Below, piece by piece: positions 1-10,800 of a DNA stretch of 64,000 bases (position 1 is the first letter of the stretch; every line of letters starts with the position of its first letter). The notes below the pieces were generated by a model. That model searched no databases. It worked only from the letters and a program-made list of their open reading frames with translations, and had not been told where the DNA came from. Origin of the DNA: Xenopus tropicalis (lineage: Eukaryota > Chordata > Amphibia > Anura > Pipidae); NCBI RefSeq assembly GCF_000004195.4, contig NC_030677.2, positions 44,951,142-45,015,141 on the forward strand, given 5' to 3'. The position numbers were made by a program, and so were the translations under genes.

Positions 1-1475
1 AGTTGGGGATCACTGCTTTAGATTGTGAGCTATGGAATGTGCACTCAGGATTAAAAGAACTTTACGATACAGAGAGGAACAGTTTATGGCCTATCTATAT
101 AGCACAAAAAGTCTGTTTACTAAAAACATATAACCAAATGTTATTTAATATTTTAGAAAGTAACACAATTAAAAAAAAAAAATGGATAATTTCATACAAC
201 ACTACAGAACCAACATGGACACAATATTGACATAAAAAGGGACTTCCAAATATAGGCTTAAAAAAATAAAAAAGAAAATCCCTGTTTTTTTTTTTTTTCT
301 TTTTAGTAATTATGCTACGCATGACAGGTAAACATCCTTTACAATATGGCAAACTGACACAATAAAAACCATGATACAAATGTGCTGTTAGAAATCATTA
401 CTGTTAAGGAAGACATTTCATGAACCGTTATTATTTCATATGAAATACTATACAATATAAACAGAGCATCCTTTTCTCGGATGACCTTTACAGCAACCAG
501 AGACCAAGAATTTGTTTTTTTTTATTTTTTTTTCAGTGCAAACACATTTATACAAGGCAGTCTTGGCTGCAAAATTCTCTTTAATCATACAGTTAAGTCC
601 TGCTTGCATGTATTAACTTTATTCCCCAACTGCAATAGTCACATTCAGTCCCTCACTTTAAGAAATGTTCTCCTTTCACATTAGTCTTGTCTATAAACAA
701 CAACAATGTAAGACTGATGTCAACTCATCGTTACCAATGAAAGATCTGGCTTTGTTCATTTTATAGGAAAAGTCAAGCTGGCAACAAACGGAGTAGACCG
801 ATTGCAGATGCAAACTTGCAATGGCCGAGTCATGTCGGGAAGAAACCTTCAACTGCAACGGAAAGAGCTGGCAAATTGTTCCAACCACAATGAAATTTTA
901 TAAGGTTCTCAATATTTGCCCTTAATTTACAATATACATTTCTTATAAAAACCCAAATTTCATATTATATCGAAACAAAATTATGGTCATGAAAATTTAT
1001 GATTTTATCATACAAAACAGTTGATGTCAGTATCTCATATGCGTATAATTTTCTTTTGTACAGTATACTTTAACATTGCTGCCTTTTAAAGTCGTGGAGG
1101 TAGTTGCATGTAAAAAAAACAAAAACAAAAAAAGAACAAAACAAAACCTATTCTGTAAAAAGTAACAACAAGAGTCAAGTGTGCAAAATTTTAACAAAAT
1201 TGTGATAATGTTTTGAGGCTGCACAATATGCATCCACATTAAATATATTCTGCAAGTGCTGAAAATATATATATATATCAGTAGACAGTACTTGGATTTT
1301 GAAACAGCGTAACCTGCTAAATCCTTTCCGTAGCGCGACTATTGTGTAAAGGTTTGTAACTCCATTCTAATACTTCACATAGTTGTGTTCGGCGCCAGCG
1401 GATGGGTAGTCAATGAAGTTGGCCACTCCAGCGCATAAGGTGTGTTGTTATATAAAAAGATGATAAAGCATGTAG

Positions 1476-1495
1476 TTTATTGCCATCTGTTTATT
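1476..1495 (-). terminator. Candidate tandem polyadenylation signals
   Basis: On the minus strand two AATAAA hexamers (1495-1490 and 1481-1476) lie 14 nt apart and are followed by a U-rich stretch around 1452-1470. This is the best-looking poly(A) signal arrangement seen 3' of STOX2, giving a 3' UTR of about 3.2 kb. It is an inference only; other hexamers exist at 3904-3899 and 623-618. Confidence 0.35.
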
Positions 1496-2495
1496 CTTAT
1501 AGCCCCAGTGATCTGGAATCTGAAATTGTTTTGAAATGACAAGTCTTTTTTTAGAGGGTATGGGAATTTGCAATGAATATTTGCATCCCTGAAGCAAAGT
1601 CATATTAAACGGTTGGCCACTTTAAAATTGTGAGTTTAGGACTCATGAAAGACCTAGTTTTTAATTACTGTTTATGTAAATAAAGACAAAATCAGAGTAC
1701 AAGGGTAGAGAACATCTTTGGTAAAAGGGGATGTGGCATGATTTGACCAAATTAACATTCTTACTCAGGTTCTCGTGAAAATGGTACATAATTCATAATT
1801 TACTTTACAACAATTGGGTCTCTTCCAGAGTACTACACGTCAGTCTGATACCTACAGTGACCAAGTCCTCAAATGAAAGAGTTAAATGAAGGAAAGCTGA
1901 ACTTTATAGAAGACAGTGCTAGCACCACTTCAGAATACTTCCAGCTTCCATGTTTTGGGCCATGCTTACACTGTCTCTGCAAAAAATAAATACAATTTAG
2001 CACCTTAACAGAGTCTCCAACTCTCTGCATTTTTGGGGGTGTCCCAACGGTAAATGTTACCAGAAATACAATGTGAAACTTAATATTCCAGCATTCTGTA
2101 TTCTCTAATCACACATTTAGAACCATACAATACTTGGATATTAATAAAACAGTCACATTCATCCTTATATGAAAAGGTTTTTTTTTTCGGTTTTCATAGT
2201 TTGCATGAAAACATTCATACAAATTTTGTTCAAATGCAGTTACAGTTTTATGATACGATAAAACAAAATCCTTGATGTGAAGGGAACGAAACCCCTAGTA
2301 GTTTATAATACATCACACTTTTGTTCCAATGGTAACTGTCACACATTTTGTCATTTTGAGAAGCCTAATTTAGGCATTACAATCAAAGCTACATACAATT
2401 AAATAATATCCTTCCATTAGAAAGAAATTATATAGTCTGCCACACTTGCATTTCATTTATCTAGACACTCTTTTTTGTACATGGAAACAATTCAC

Positions 2496-2499
<4 letters not shown>

Positions 2500-2530
<31 letters not shown>
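2500..2530. repeat. 31-base A homopolymer
   Basis: This is an uninterrupted A run on the plus strand, read as U31 in STOX2 transcripts if it lies in the 3' UTR. No flanking SINE or processed-gene sequence was recognised. Confidence 0.9.
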
Positions 2531-2533
<3 letters not shown>

Positions 2534-3228
2534 AATAAATGGAGTCATCAAGAATGCCCAGAAGTTAAAATGAACCTGCAATGGTTGTTGTATGCTAAAT
2601 AAAAACACAAATAAATCTTTATAAAATGGCCCAGGTGCTGGCTTGAAGAGATTATCAGAGTGTGTATGTTCAGATGCTCAATAACGACATTAAATTATTT
2701 CCAAAAACTTGAAAACATGGATGAATAAAAGCCCTCACAATTTTACATGCATGGCACTAATTTCTCTGGTATTTCAAGGTCAAAAACGGTAATTGTATTC
2801 TTGTAGATCTTTGTTCCCCCAGTTTTAATAAATATGGCATTTCGCCCACTTGGGAGCCACAAGGTTGCACTGAATTACATTATACCTAGGCGCATGAGGG
2901 CTGAAAGCAGAAGCGCTGTACATCTAATCTCTTTCAGTGTTTATGTTGCTGACTATTGTCTACACTCCTCTGCATTCTCATAATAATGCCTTTTCTTGGG
3001 TCAACTTTAAATTTTTGAGGATTTATATATTTGACTTTTTGTAAACTGCATGCAAATGCCGCACAACACTTACATCCAAGATTTCATACAGCGGTGAAAG
3101 ATATTATGATGTATCTGACACAAAATTAGGAGTGGGGGGTGGCGAGTAGGTATCACAGAGATGTAGCAAACACACAGCGATATGTTATAATTCTTCTGTG
3201 TGACCGGGATCTGCACCATAATAAAACT

Positions 3229-3800
3229 TTAATGGGATACTGTCATGATTTGTATTTCCAAATTACACTGTGTACATAGCAAACAGTTCACTCTACCATT
3301 GAAAATGTTATTCTTGAACCAACAAATGTATTTTTTTAGCTGTAATATTGGTGTGTAGGTGCCATCTCAGTGCATTGTGCCTGAGTCTGAGCTTTCAGAA
3401 GGAGCCAGAGCTACACATTAGAACTGCTTTCAGGTAACCTATTGTTTCTCCTACTGCCATGTAACTGGAGGAGTCCTAAGCCGGACTTGGATTTCTTACT
3501 ATTGATATCTACTCTATTCTGATATCTACTCGATTCTGATATCTACTGGGTGCTGCTTTCTTCCCTTCCCATTGTTCTGCTGATCGACTGCTGGGGAAGG
3601 AAGGGGGGGGGGGGGATATCACACCAACCCTAGGTAATTAAGAATATGGCTAGTCCCATGTGAAATTTAAAAATGAAATATACAAAAATCTGTGTGTTTT
3701 TGAAAAAAAAAATGGATTTCAATGCAGTATTCCGCTGGAGAAGCTCTATTAACTGATGCGTTTTGAAAAAACATGTTTTCCCATGGCAGTATCCCTTTAA
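3229..3800. mobile_element. TTAA-bounded piggyBac-style MITE (family D, GGGATACTGTCATG ends)
   Basis: The left end is TTAATGGGATACTGTCATG and the right end is CATGGCAGTATCCCTTTAA, giving imperfect terminal inverted repeats with TTAA at both borders. At 572 bp it has no coding capacity. A shorter relative at 6323-6574 shares both ends and the block GGAGAAGCTCTATTAACTG. The element lies inside the probable STOX2 3' UTR. Confidence 0.8.
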
Positions 3801-4020
3801 TATTATATATTACAGCATTTATCTCTGTTTGCTACATCTGTATGAAGGTAAAAATAGAATGCAGGGGCAGGTGTCTTATTTCTCTTGACAGAAGTTAATT
3901 TATTCTTCTAGAAACAATGACAGTGATTTTTGGTTTGATATTAAGATGACCAGATCGATGCCAGGATGGTGGTAACGACTTAGCATTGTAAGACCCTTTC
4001 TGGTGGCATGTGGGTTAAAA

Positions 4021-4150
4021 GGATTGCCCACCATGCAGCCCTCCAGCTGTATTTTTGAACTACAAAGTTCAGCATCCGTAAACAGCCTAAGTAGGGTAAT
4101 AATGGGAACTTCAGTTCAAAAACAGCTGAAAGCCAGCAGGATGGAATCTC
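4021..4150. repeat. Foldback MITE remnant (hAT-like)
   Basis: The arms CCCTCCAGCTGT and TTTTTGAACT at about 4040-4060 are matched in inverse by AGTTCAAAAACAGCTG at about 4113-4128. This resembles an abundant frog element with GCAGCCCTCCAGCTGT ends. It is degenerate, and no clear target duplication was seen. Confidence 0.6.
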
Positions 4151-4487
4151 TGAGTTAAAAGAAGTCCATTGCTTTAAAATACATGGCACTGAAATAGCAG
4201 ATTACAGTGTCTAGACTTTTGTATGTGATCTGTTTCAGTTGTAAGACTGATCCTGTAGGCATTACTTCTATGCAATTTACTTTCTACAGAGCTGTACATT
4301 TTGGAAAGCATTAGTGGAGGGGGAAAAAAAATACAAACCGTAACTAAAAATAAGTTGGAATTCTGTTTTTGCCATTGCCCACTGGGCTCACTAGCAGCAC
4401 AGTTTCAGTAAGACAAAAACTGTAGGTGTATGAGGCTTGTTAGGAGATGTAAACATCAGTCTTAGTGTAGTAAACTTTGCTGAATAG

Positions 4488-4607
4488 CAGGGATAGCCAA
4501 CTGGTGGCTCTCGGGCAGCTACAGAATTACCACTCCCGCCATTCTTCACAAGCACAAGGGAATTGTAGCTGTGCAGCTACCGTTCTGCCACAGGTTGGCC
4601 ATTCCTG
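4488..4607. mobile_element. hAT-like MITE 43 nt downstream of the STOX2 stop
   Basis: Ends CAGGGATAGCCAACTGGTGG and GCCACAGGTTGGCCATTCCTG are inverted repeats with a few mismatches. The 8-bp flanks CTGAATAG and CTGTAGAA look like a decayed 8-bp duplication, as hAT elements make. The internal GCTACAGAATTACCACTCCC and GGGAATTGTAGC also pair. In the mRNA it would form a hairpin close to the stop codon. Confidence 0.65.
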
Positions 4608-4650
4608 CTGTAGAATATGAGACAAAACAAGATTTGAGGCTGAACGGCTA

Positions 4651-4849
4651 TCAAACGCTAGTAACAGAAGCTTGCAAACAATTAGTGGGTTTCTGTAGTT
4701 TATCAGCATCAGTTGTTGTGGTTTCTGCAGCAGATGTTCGGAAGTTAAATGTTGGGCCAGCACCACCATGAGCAGGACTAAGGGCTGGGTTCTGTCGTCT
4801 GTTACTTTCAACAATACTGGAAGTATTGGATGCCAGGCTTTCACGTGTA
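4651..4849 (-). CDS. STOX2: STOX2 coding exon 4 (last base of codon 861, residues 862-926) and stop
   Basis: The acceptor is ATCTTTCAG with AG at 4851-4850. The first base T completes Arg861 (CG|T). The exon encodes [20 protein letters not shown], then [16 protein letters not shown], and ends [15 protein letters not shown] followed by TGA at 4653-4651. This exon is in a different frame from the longer uninterrupted minus-strand frame across the same bases, so a plain ORF search misses it. The last residues fit a class I PDZ-ligand pattern (T-x-V at the C-terminus), which is a pattern match only. Confidence 0.95.
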
Positions 4850-7800
4850 CTGAAAGATATAGAAACAACAATTAATACTGCAAATTCTTTCAGAGACAGA
4901 AGACCTCTTTCATCATATTAAGCAAACTCTCCCTGTTCAACCTCAGTTAAATTCAATAGGGCTTGTGCTGGACATGCTTTTTGGCAATTGTTTAAATTAA
5001 AAAAAAAAAAAAAGATGTTTTTTGTTAATCTTGAGCTAAACAGGGTAATCCAAAACAACTGCATGCTTGGTTTCTGTGAGGTAGATAATTCGATTATCAG
5101 TGCACAGAATCCCCATGATATAACATTTTGAAGTCCAGCATTTTGTTAAGCCCACCTTATTGTACATTAATATATTTATTTTGTAAAGGATTGTACATTA
5201 ATATTATTAGATATAAGCCACAAAATTCTCACTAGTATATTAGTTTCAGGCTGGACTTCCAGGAATATCTAGAAGTAAATATGCAGGCTGGCAACCTGCC
5301 CCTACACTGGCGTCAGCCACCCTTCTTGCCTGCACCTGGAACCATTCTGTCAGCCCAAGAGCAGGCACTCACTGCATTGGTTTCCTGAGCAAGCAAGAAG
5401 GGAGGCGGATGCCATCTTAGGGGCAGATTGTCGGCCGTGTTTGTCTGCAGGCTCAGCCCTTTATAGCATTAGCCTAAGGCCTGGGGACACTGATTGGATC
5501 ATACAATTGCCTGTATTTCCCCCTCCTGTTGCTCCACTGACATGCATGTGTATGATCCCCTCCATGTGCCCCCTGGCCTAAATAGCCTTCAGGCAGACCT
5601 CTAAGAGGGCAGGCCCTTAGGACTCACGACCGAACAGCATGAAGCTGGATTCTAGTTGATAAATGCAACAAATCATTAACTAACTTCACCAAAACAAAAA
5701 AAGTAGGTATGGCAATAAATAGATTCAACCTATTCACCAACCAACCTATTCAGAATACAAGCTCAATAGGATGGGGCCTGAATAGGATGGAAGTTGCCTT
5801 GAGAGGAAACTTGTGACTTCGGCAAATTGCGACACCGTGTATGCCATCCCACCGGCGATTTACATTCTAGCTGGTGGGATGGTATTTCGGGGTGATTATT
5901 CGCCCGCAACAAGGAAGATTTGTCACACGTCGACTAATTTCCCCGTGTATCACAGCCCTTATCCTTCACAGTTGATCTGTTTTGTTGGTTGCCATGTTTA
6001 GGGACCCGAACAACCATATAGTTCCATTTGCAGGCTAGCATTAGGCAAAAAATGCTTAAAAACAAACCCCTCCCCCCCCCCAAAAAAATAAAGTTGACTA
6101 ACCAAAAAGTAGCTTACTAAAGGTCTCACCTATAGCAAATTTAAAGTTAATATATCATCCAGTAATACCAAACTTTCCAGGGTCACTTTGTACTGCCTTA
6201 TTTTATATAGAACATTACTGTAAATTCCTGGTGCTTTTTCTAAAAGTTTCCTATATTTAGGGGGTTATCCGAGTGGTAAACTTTGCATTAGGCACTTTGT
6301 GATGGGCTCCCTTTGTACAAACTTAAAGGGATTCTTTCATGATTTTTATGTTGTACTTTTTATTCCTAAACTACACTATTTACATAGCAAATAATTCACT
6401 CTACCATTTAAATTTTTATTCTATGAAGAATATGGCTAGCCCCATGTGAAATTTTAAAATTAAATACAAACAAAACCCGTTTGGGTTTTTTCTAAGTAGA
6501 TTTCAATGCAGGATTCTGCTGGAGAAGCTCTATTAACTGATGTGTTTGGAAAAAAAATCAAAGTATTCCTTTAAAGCCTTTTAAAGGCAAGCAGCAATCA
6601 CTTGACTGCGCAAGGATGCGGACCATGGGCAGTGTTGGCCTAATGTATAGTATATGGATGGGATCCTTTCTTTATTGGCCTTCTTCCATCTGGCAGTGAC
6701 AATGATCTTACACTGATCACTAGACTGTATGGGGTCAGCCATGGTGCTAGCCAGTAGATAATCACAGTACCTCTGATAAAAGTTTAGTACAGATTTCTCC
6801 CAGTTAAACAACACAAACAATCTGTGAATTACACCCCAAAGACATATATTTACAGTTGTATATTACTATACAATTACATTTTTAGGAAAACACCTTTTAA
6901 AGAGCTAGAGCTGCACATGGTTCTGTCTTGCTTAAGTCTAAAGCCGATCTGCTCTCCTTCACTATGTGATGTTTCTAAAGGCACAGCGTCGGCCAATCCT
7001 CAGTGTGTCTGTTTCCAGGCTGACACTGTGCCTGAATAGATTTTACTAAATTTTTGCAATTCTGTTTTATTTCCAATTATCTTATGACATAAACCTGTAC
7101 CATAATAATCTCTAGGGCTGGCTTCTGGCCACTTGTGACAAGATGCATAAAAGGACTTCCGTGCTATTTACTTCTTCCTGAGATAAGTCAAGAGTAATTT
7201 GGAATTCTGCTCATTTTTGCATGTCAGCTGGTAGGAAGGAAACAAGGGACAAAACGTCCCAAGTTAAATCCAACAAGATTGTTATGCATCCAATAAGGAT
7301 TAATTATCTCTTGGTTTTGATCAAGTAGAAGGTAAAGTATTTTTATTACAGAGAAAATTGAAATCATTTTTAAAAATTTAAATCATTTGATTAAAATGGA
7401 GTCTAAGGAGATGGCCTTCCCGTAATTCAGAACTTTCTGTTTAACTGGTTTCCAGATAATGAGTCCTTATGGGGAGAATATTACCCTCTGTGCTTGTTTT
7501 TAATTATGGATGCACTGAATCCAGGATTCAGTTTAGGATTTGGCCTTTTTCAGCAGGATTCGTCCAAATCCACGTGCCTGCCCGAATCGAATCCTTAAAA
7601 TCAATCGACTTTTTGTCATACAAACAAGGAAAATTCTCTTTAACCCTTCCATTGCCAAATTTGCATATGCCAATTAGGGTGCAGTCGAAATAACATGCAA
7701 ACAAAAAAAAAAAAAAAGAAGAATTTTTGTGTGCACCAAATATTCTCTCTTTATGTCCAATTTTTATCACAGCCAAGTTTTTGTGGCACCATGACAAATT

Positions 7801-10800
7801 TATGTGGCCATGTAATAAAAATGACACCGTCATTAAAAGACAGTTAGGATGTTTAGTCCAATACAGTCCACAGTACAGTGAAATATAGTAGCGCTGCAAG
7901 CCCCACTAGGTTTTCTGATGAGGATGTCCTGGTGACCCTGTGCATTCACTGTAACTGCACATTAAAATGCTGTACAGTCCACACAAAATATTAATAAAAT
8001 AGACTTACATTGCCATAAATGAAAATGCCCAAATAACTATACTTAAAATATATAATGTGAATTGTACAACAGCATTTTGAACATGTACTTGTACATGCAC
8101 TCTCTTAAGGACTTATATTCTTATCAAATAATACTCGAAATTGTATAAAATCACATGTATAACATAGCACATATTCATACAGATTTTAGAGGCAGGGGTG
8201 ATCCCAAATCCAGAGAATGCTACCACCTCTTACCGTGGGGAGTTAAATCCACTATCTACAGTGATGCTGCTACTGTCCATGCTATCTAAGCGAGCAGAAT
8301 GTGTGGTCCTCTGGCTGCTACTGTTTTCACTTTCCTTTGGGTTCAGAAGTGTTAGGTTCTTCTCGAACTTCCTTTGCAAATCCCTTTCTTTCTCCCGCTG
8401 TAGCAGCCACTGCATGGTGCCCACATCATCTCGATTTTTTTCCTCTTCTACAGTCTTTTGTGTGCCTTCCTCAGACTCATCATCTTCAGAGACATTGTAG
8501 TAATCAAAAGAGGCTTCTGGATTTGCTCCAGGCTCCTGGGGCCTCGGTGAGACGGCAAGGTTTTGGGAAACTGAGGTGGTAATAGGTTGCTCAAAGTTTT
8601 CAACGCTTGCTGGCAGTGTTTCAGGAGAAGTTTTTTGGTGTGATTTTAGCAAGCTCACACCAGATTTATGAAAACTGTTCACAGATAGGCTATTGTGCAA
8701 AGGTTTAAATAAAGTATCTTTACTGAATATTTCTTTCCTTTTGTCAAGGCTACTTGATTCTGCATTATGATGTGGCACCAATCGACCATTGGAAATCACC
8801 TCAGGACTTTGGCCAGAAGCAGCAATGGATAGAACACTAATCTGGCCCTTTGGTGATTCTGCACGGTATTCACCTTGTTCTCTGGCTATATGTTGTTGTG
8901 GCTTTTCAGCAGGAGACAATCTTTTCAGGCCTTCTGTGAGACTTGAAATATCAATATCTTCTTTATTACTTTTTCCTAAAGGGGATGGAGCAGTGAGAAT
9001 AGTTTCACTAGATGTGTTACACTGAAAATAGTCATCTGCTGTCTTTTTGGAACAAGAATTGAGTTCACTGTATGAAGATAATGTATCTGGAAGTTTGCCT
9101 TGTTCTATTAGGCTGCATGATTTAGGAGTATCTGCACCACCACTAGCAAGTTCAGTTATACATGGGTCTTTGTAGGACAGAGTCCGCTGATGAGTCAACG
9201 AGTGGGATGGTCTTAAAGTACCATCATCAATATAAGACTGGCTTGGCGTTTTCTCATCAAGGCTGCAGCCTTCCCCTAGATCATCTGGTGTACCTAAAGA
9301 AGCACCGCTTAAAGGCCCCTTCGAGTTGTCCATGGACCTAGACCTTTCCTTGGCTTTATTTGACCGTTCATTTCTTGATCTTCTATCCTGTGTATGGCTG
9401 TGGCTACGATGGACCTTGGAATGGGAACTACCCCTTGAAGGCTCAGGAAAAGGCATTTCAGTTCTCCTTTTGGCCAGTTCACCAGAGACATCCCATTCCG
9501 GTGTAACAGGAAAATGGGACTCAATCATGCTCGGATTGCTAAGCACAACAAAATTCTCTCCTCCTTTGCGCTCCATTATAAAACAGCCCTCCCTGGGTGA
9601 TCGATTCCGAGGATGGTAGAATTCATACTCTCTTTCTGCAGGTATATCTAGATGTGAGCCCTCAGATGGGTCACCTTTGGAAGCCCTATTCTTGCTGTGA
9701 GAACGAGATTTTCCATGAGTTTTCCTGTGAGTCCTACTCCTTCTACTTCTCCCGCTGTGGTGAGCTGATGACCCAGCCTTGCTCCTCTGAGATTTTTCTT
9801 CTTCAAGTTTTTTCATTAGTGCAGTGTGCCTCACAACATTTTCTACTGTCAAGTCTGGGTTTATTCGCCTAATAATTTCCATTTCTACTTCACGGGGTAT
9901 AGTGGTCGGAGTGTCCTCGTCTCTTAGGGGCCATTCTTCAGGAGGAAACTGAGCTGAAAAATTGGCCAGTTGCTTTGCCTTATCCTTTTTAAAACTTAGC
10001 CTAAACAATTTTAGGCCAAATTTTTTAGATGGCTTTTCCCCATCTTTAGATTTTGTGAGTGTTTCTGTTTTATATGAATAATTTATAGTACTTTTGCTTT
10101 TCTCAGTTGGGGGAATCTGACAAATGGATGGGGGGCAGTATGAGTCTTTGCAGTCTTTTGGGGATCTCCTTTGTAGGGTTGATGCATGAATGCTATGCAT
10201 ATCTTCTCTGCAGCAATGGCAAGAGTCGCAGTGGTTTTTGGAGAGAGTTCTGTCCCTGACACATCCTGAAGGGGATGGTGTTATAGTTCCTGGTTGTGGA
10301 GAGGTACACTGAGACCTGTCAGGTATCCTCTCATCCAAGTGGTACCATTTACTGTTAGTTCTTATAAGAGATGGGGTTATGTAATAGGTCTGTGGTGTAA
10401 CGATATAGTATCCATCAGGAGTAGGGTAGATCTTTCTCTCTCGCACAAGCATGTTCAGTGTATGCCGAAGGACCTCTGGACTTGGGGTGGGCACACCTAA
10501 AGAAAGGATCAGGTATATATATTAGTAGTGAGATAGCAAAGAAGGCTAAACATTTCATACTTCTGTAAGTACCTTTCCTAAACTTTCTGTTTATGTTTAC
10601 ATTTCTTTTGGTCAATTACATACAGATGATTATTGCCCAAAACTTGAAATATGTTCATAATATCTTCACAAGAGTGCTGTAGCTGTAGATAGACTGGCTA
10701 CAGTATCATTCTAGTCTCCAATGAGAAACAGAGAATGCTAAGACATTTATATATAAAAATGGCATGTGCGGCATCATGTAATATAGAACTGTGTAACAAA

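Larger units (their letters stand above)
1..4650 (-). other. STOX2: Probable STOX2 3' UTR and downstream flank
   Basis: This is AT-rich sequence directly 3' of the STOX2 stop, without a supportable coding frame. STOX2 mRNAs in other vertebrates have long 3' UTRs, so part or all of it is probably transcribed. It contains inserted MITEs at 3229-3800, 4021-4150 and 4488-4607, a 31-base A run (T run in the mRNA) and a three-copy 17-bp repeat (GATATCTACT core) near 3498-3548. Possible AATAAA signals on the minus strand are at 3904-3899, 1495-1490, 1481-1476 and 623-618. The true cleavage site cannot be chosen from sequence. Confidence 0.5.
4850..8233 (-). other. STOX2: STOX2 intron 3
   Basis: This is a phase 2 intron with donor GTAAGAG and acceptor TTTCAG. 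It contains family C, A, D and E repeat copies and a hAT-style element, each listed separately. The remainder (about 5120-5270, 6580-7280 and 7700-8230) is AT-rich and shows no coding signal or recognisable RNA. Confidence 0.9.

Noticed and set aside
4527..4871. 114-codon minus-strand frame starting [13 protein letters not shown]
   Set aside because: It is a shadow frame over STOX2 exon 4. The splice-phase-compatible frame encodes the conserved STOX2 C-terminus instead.
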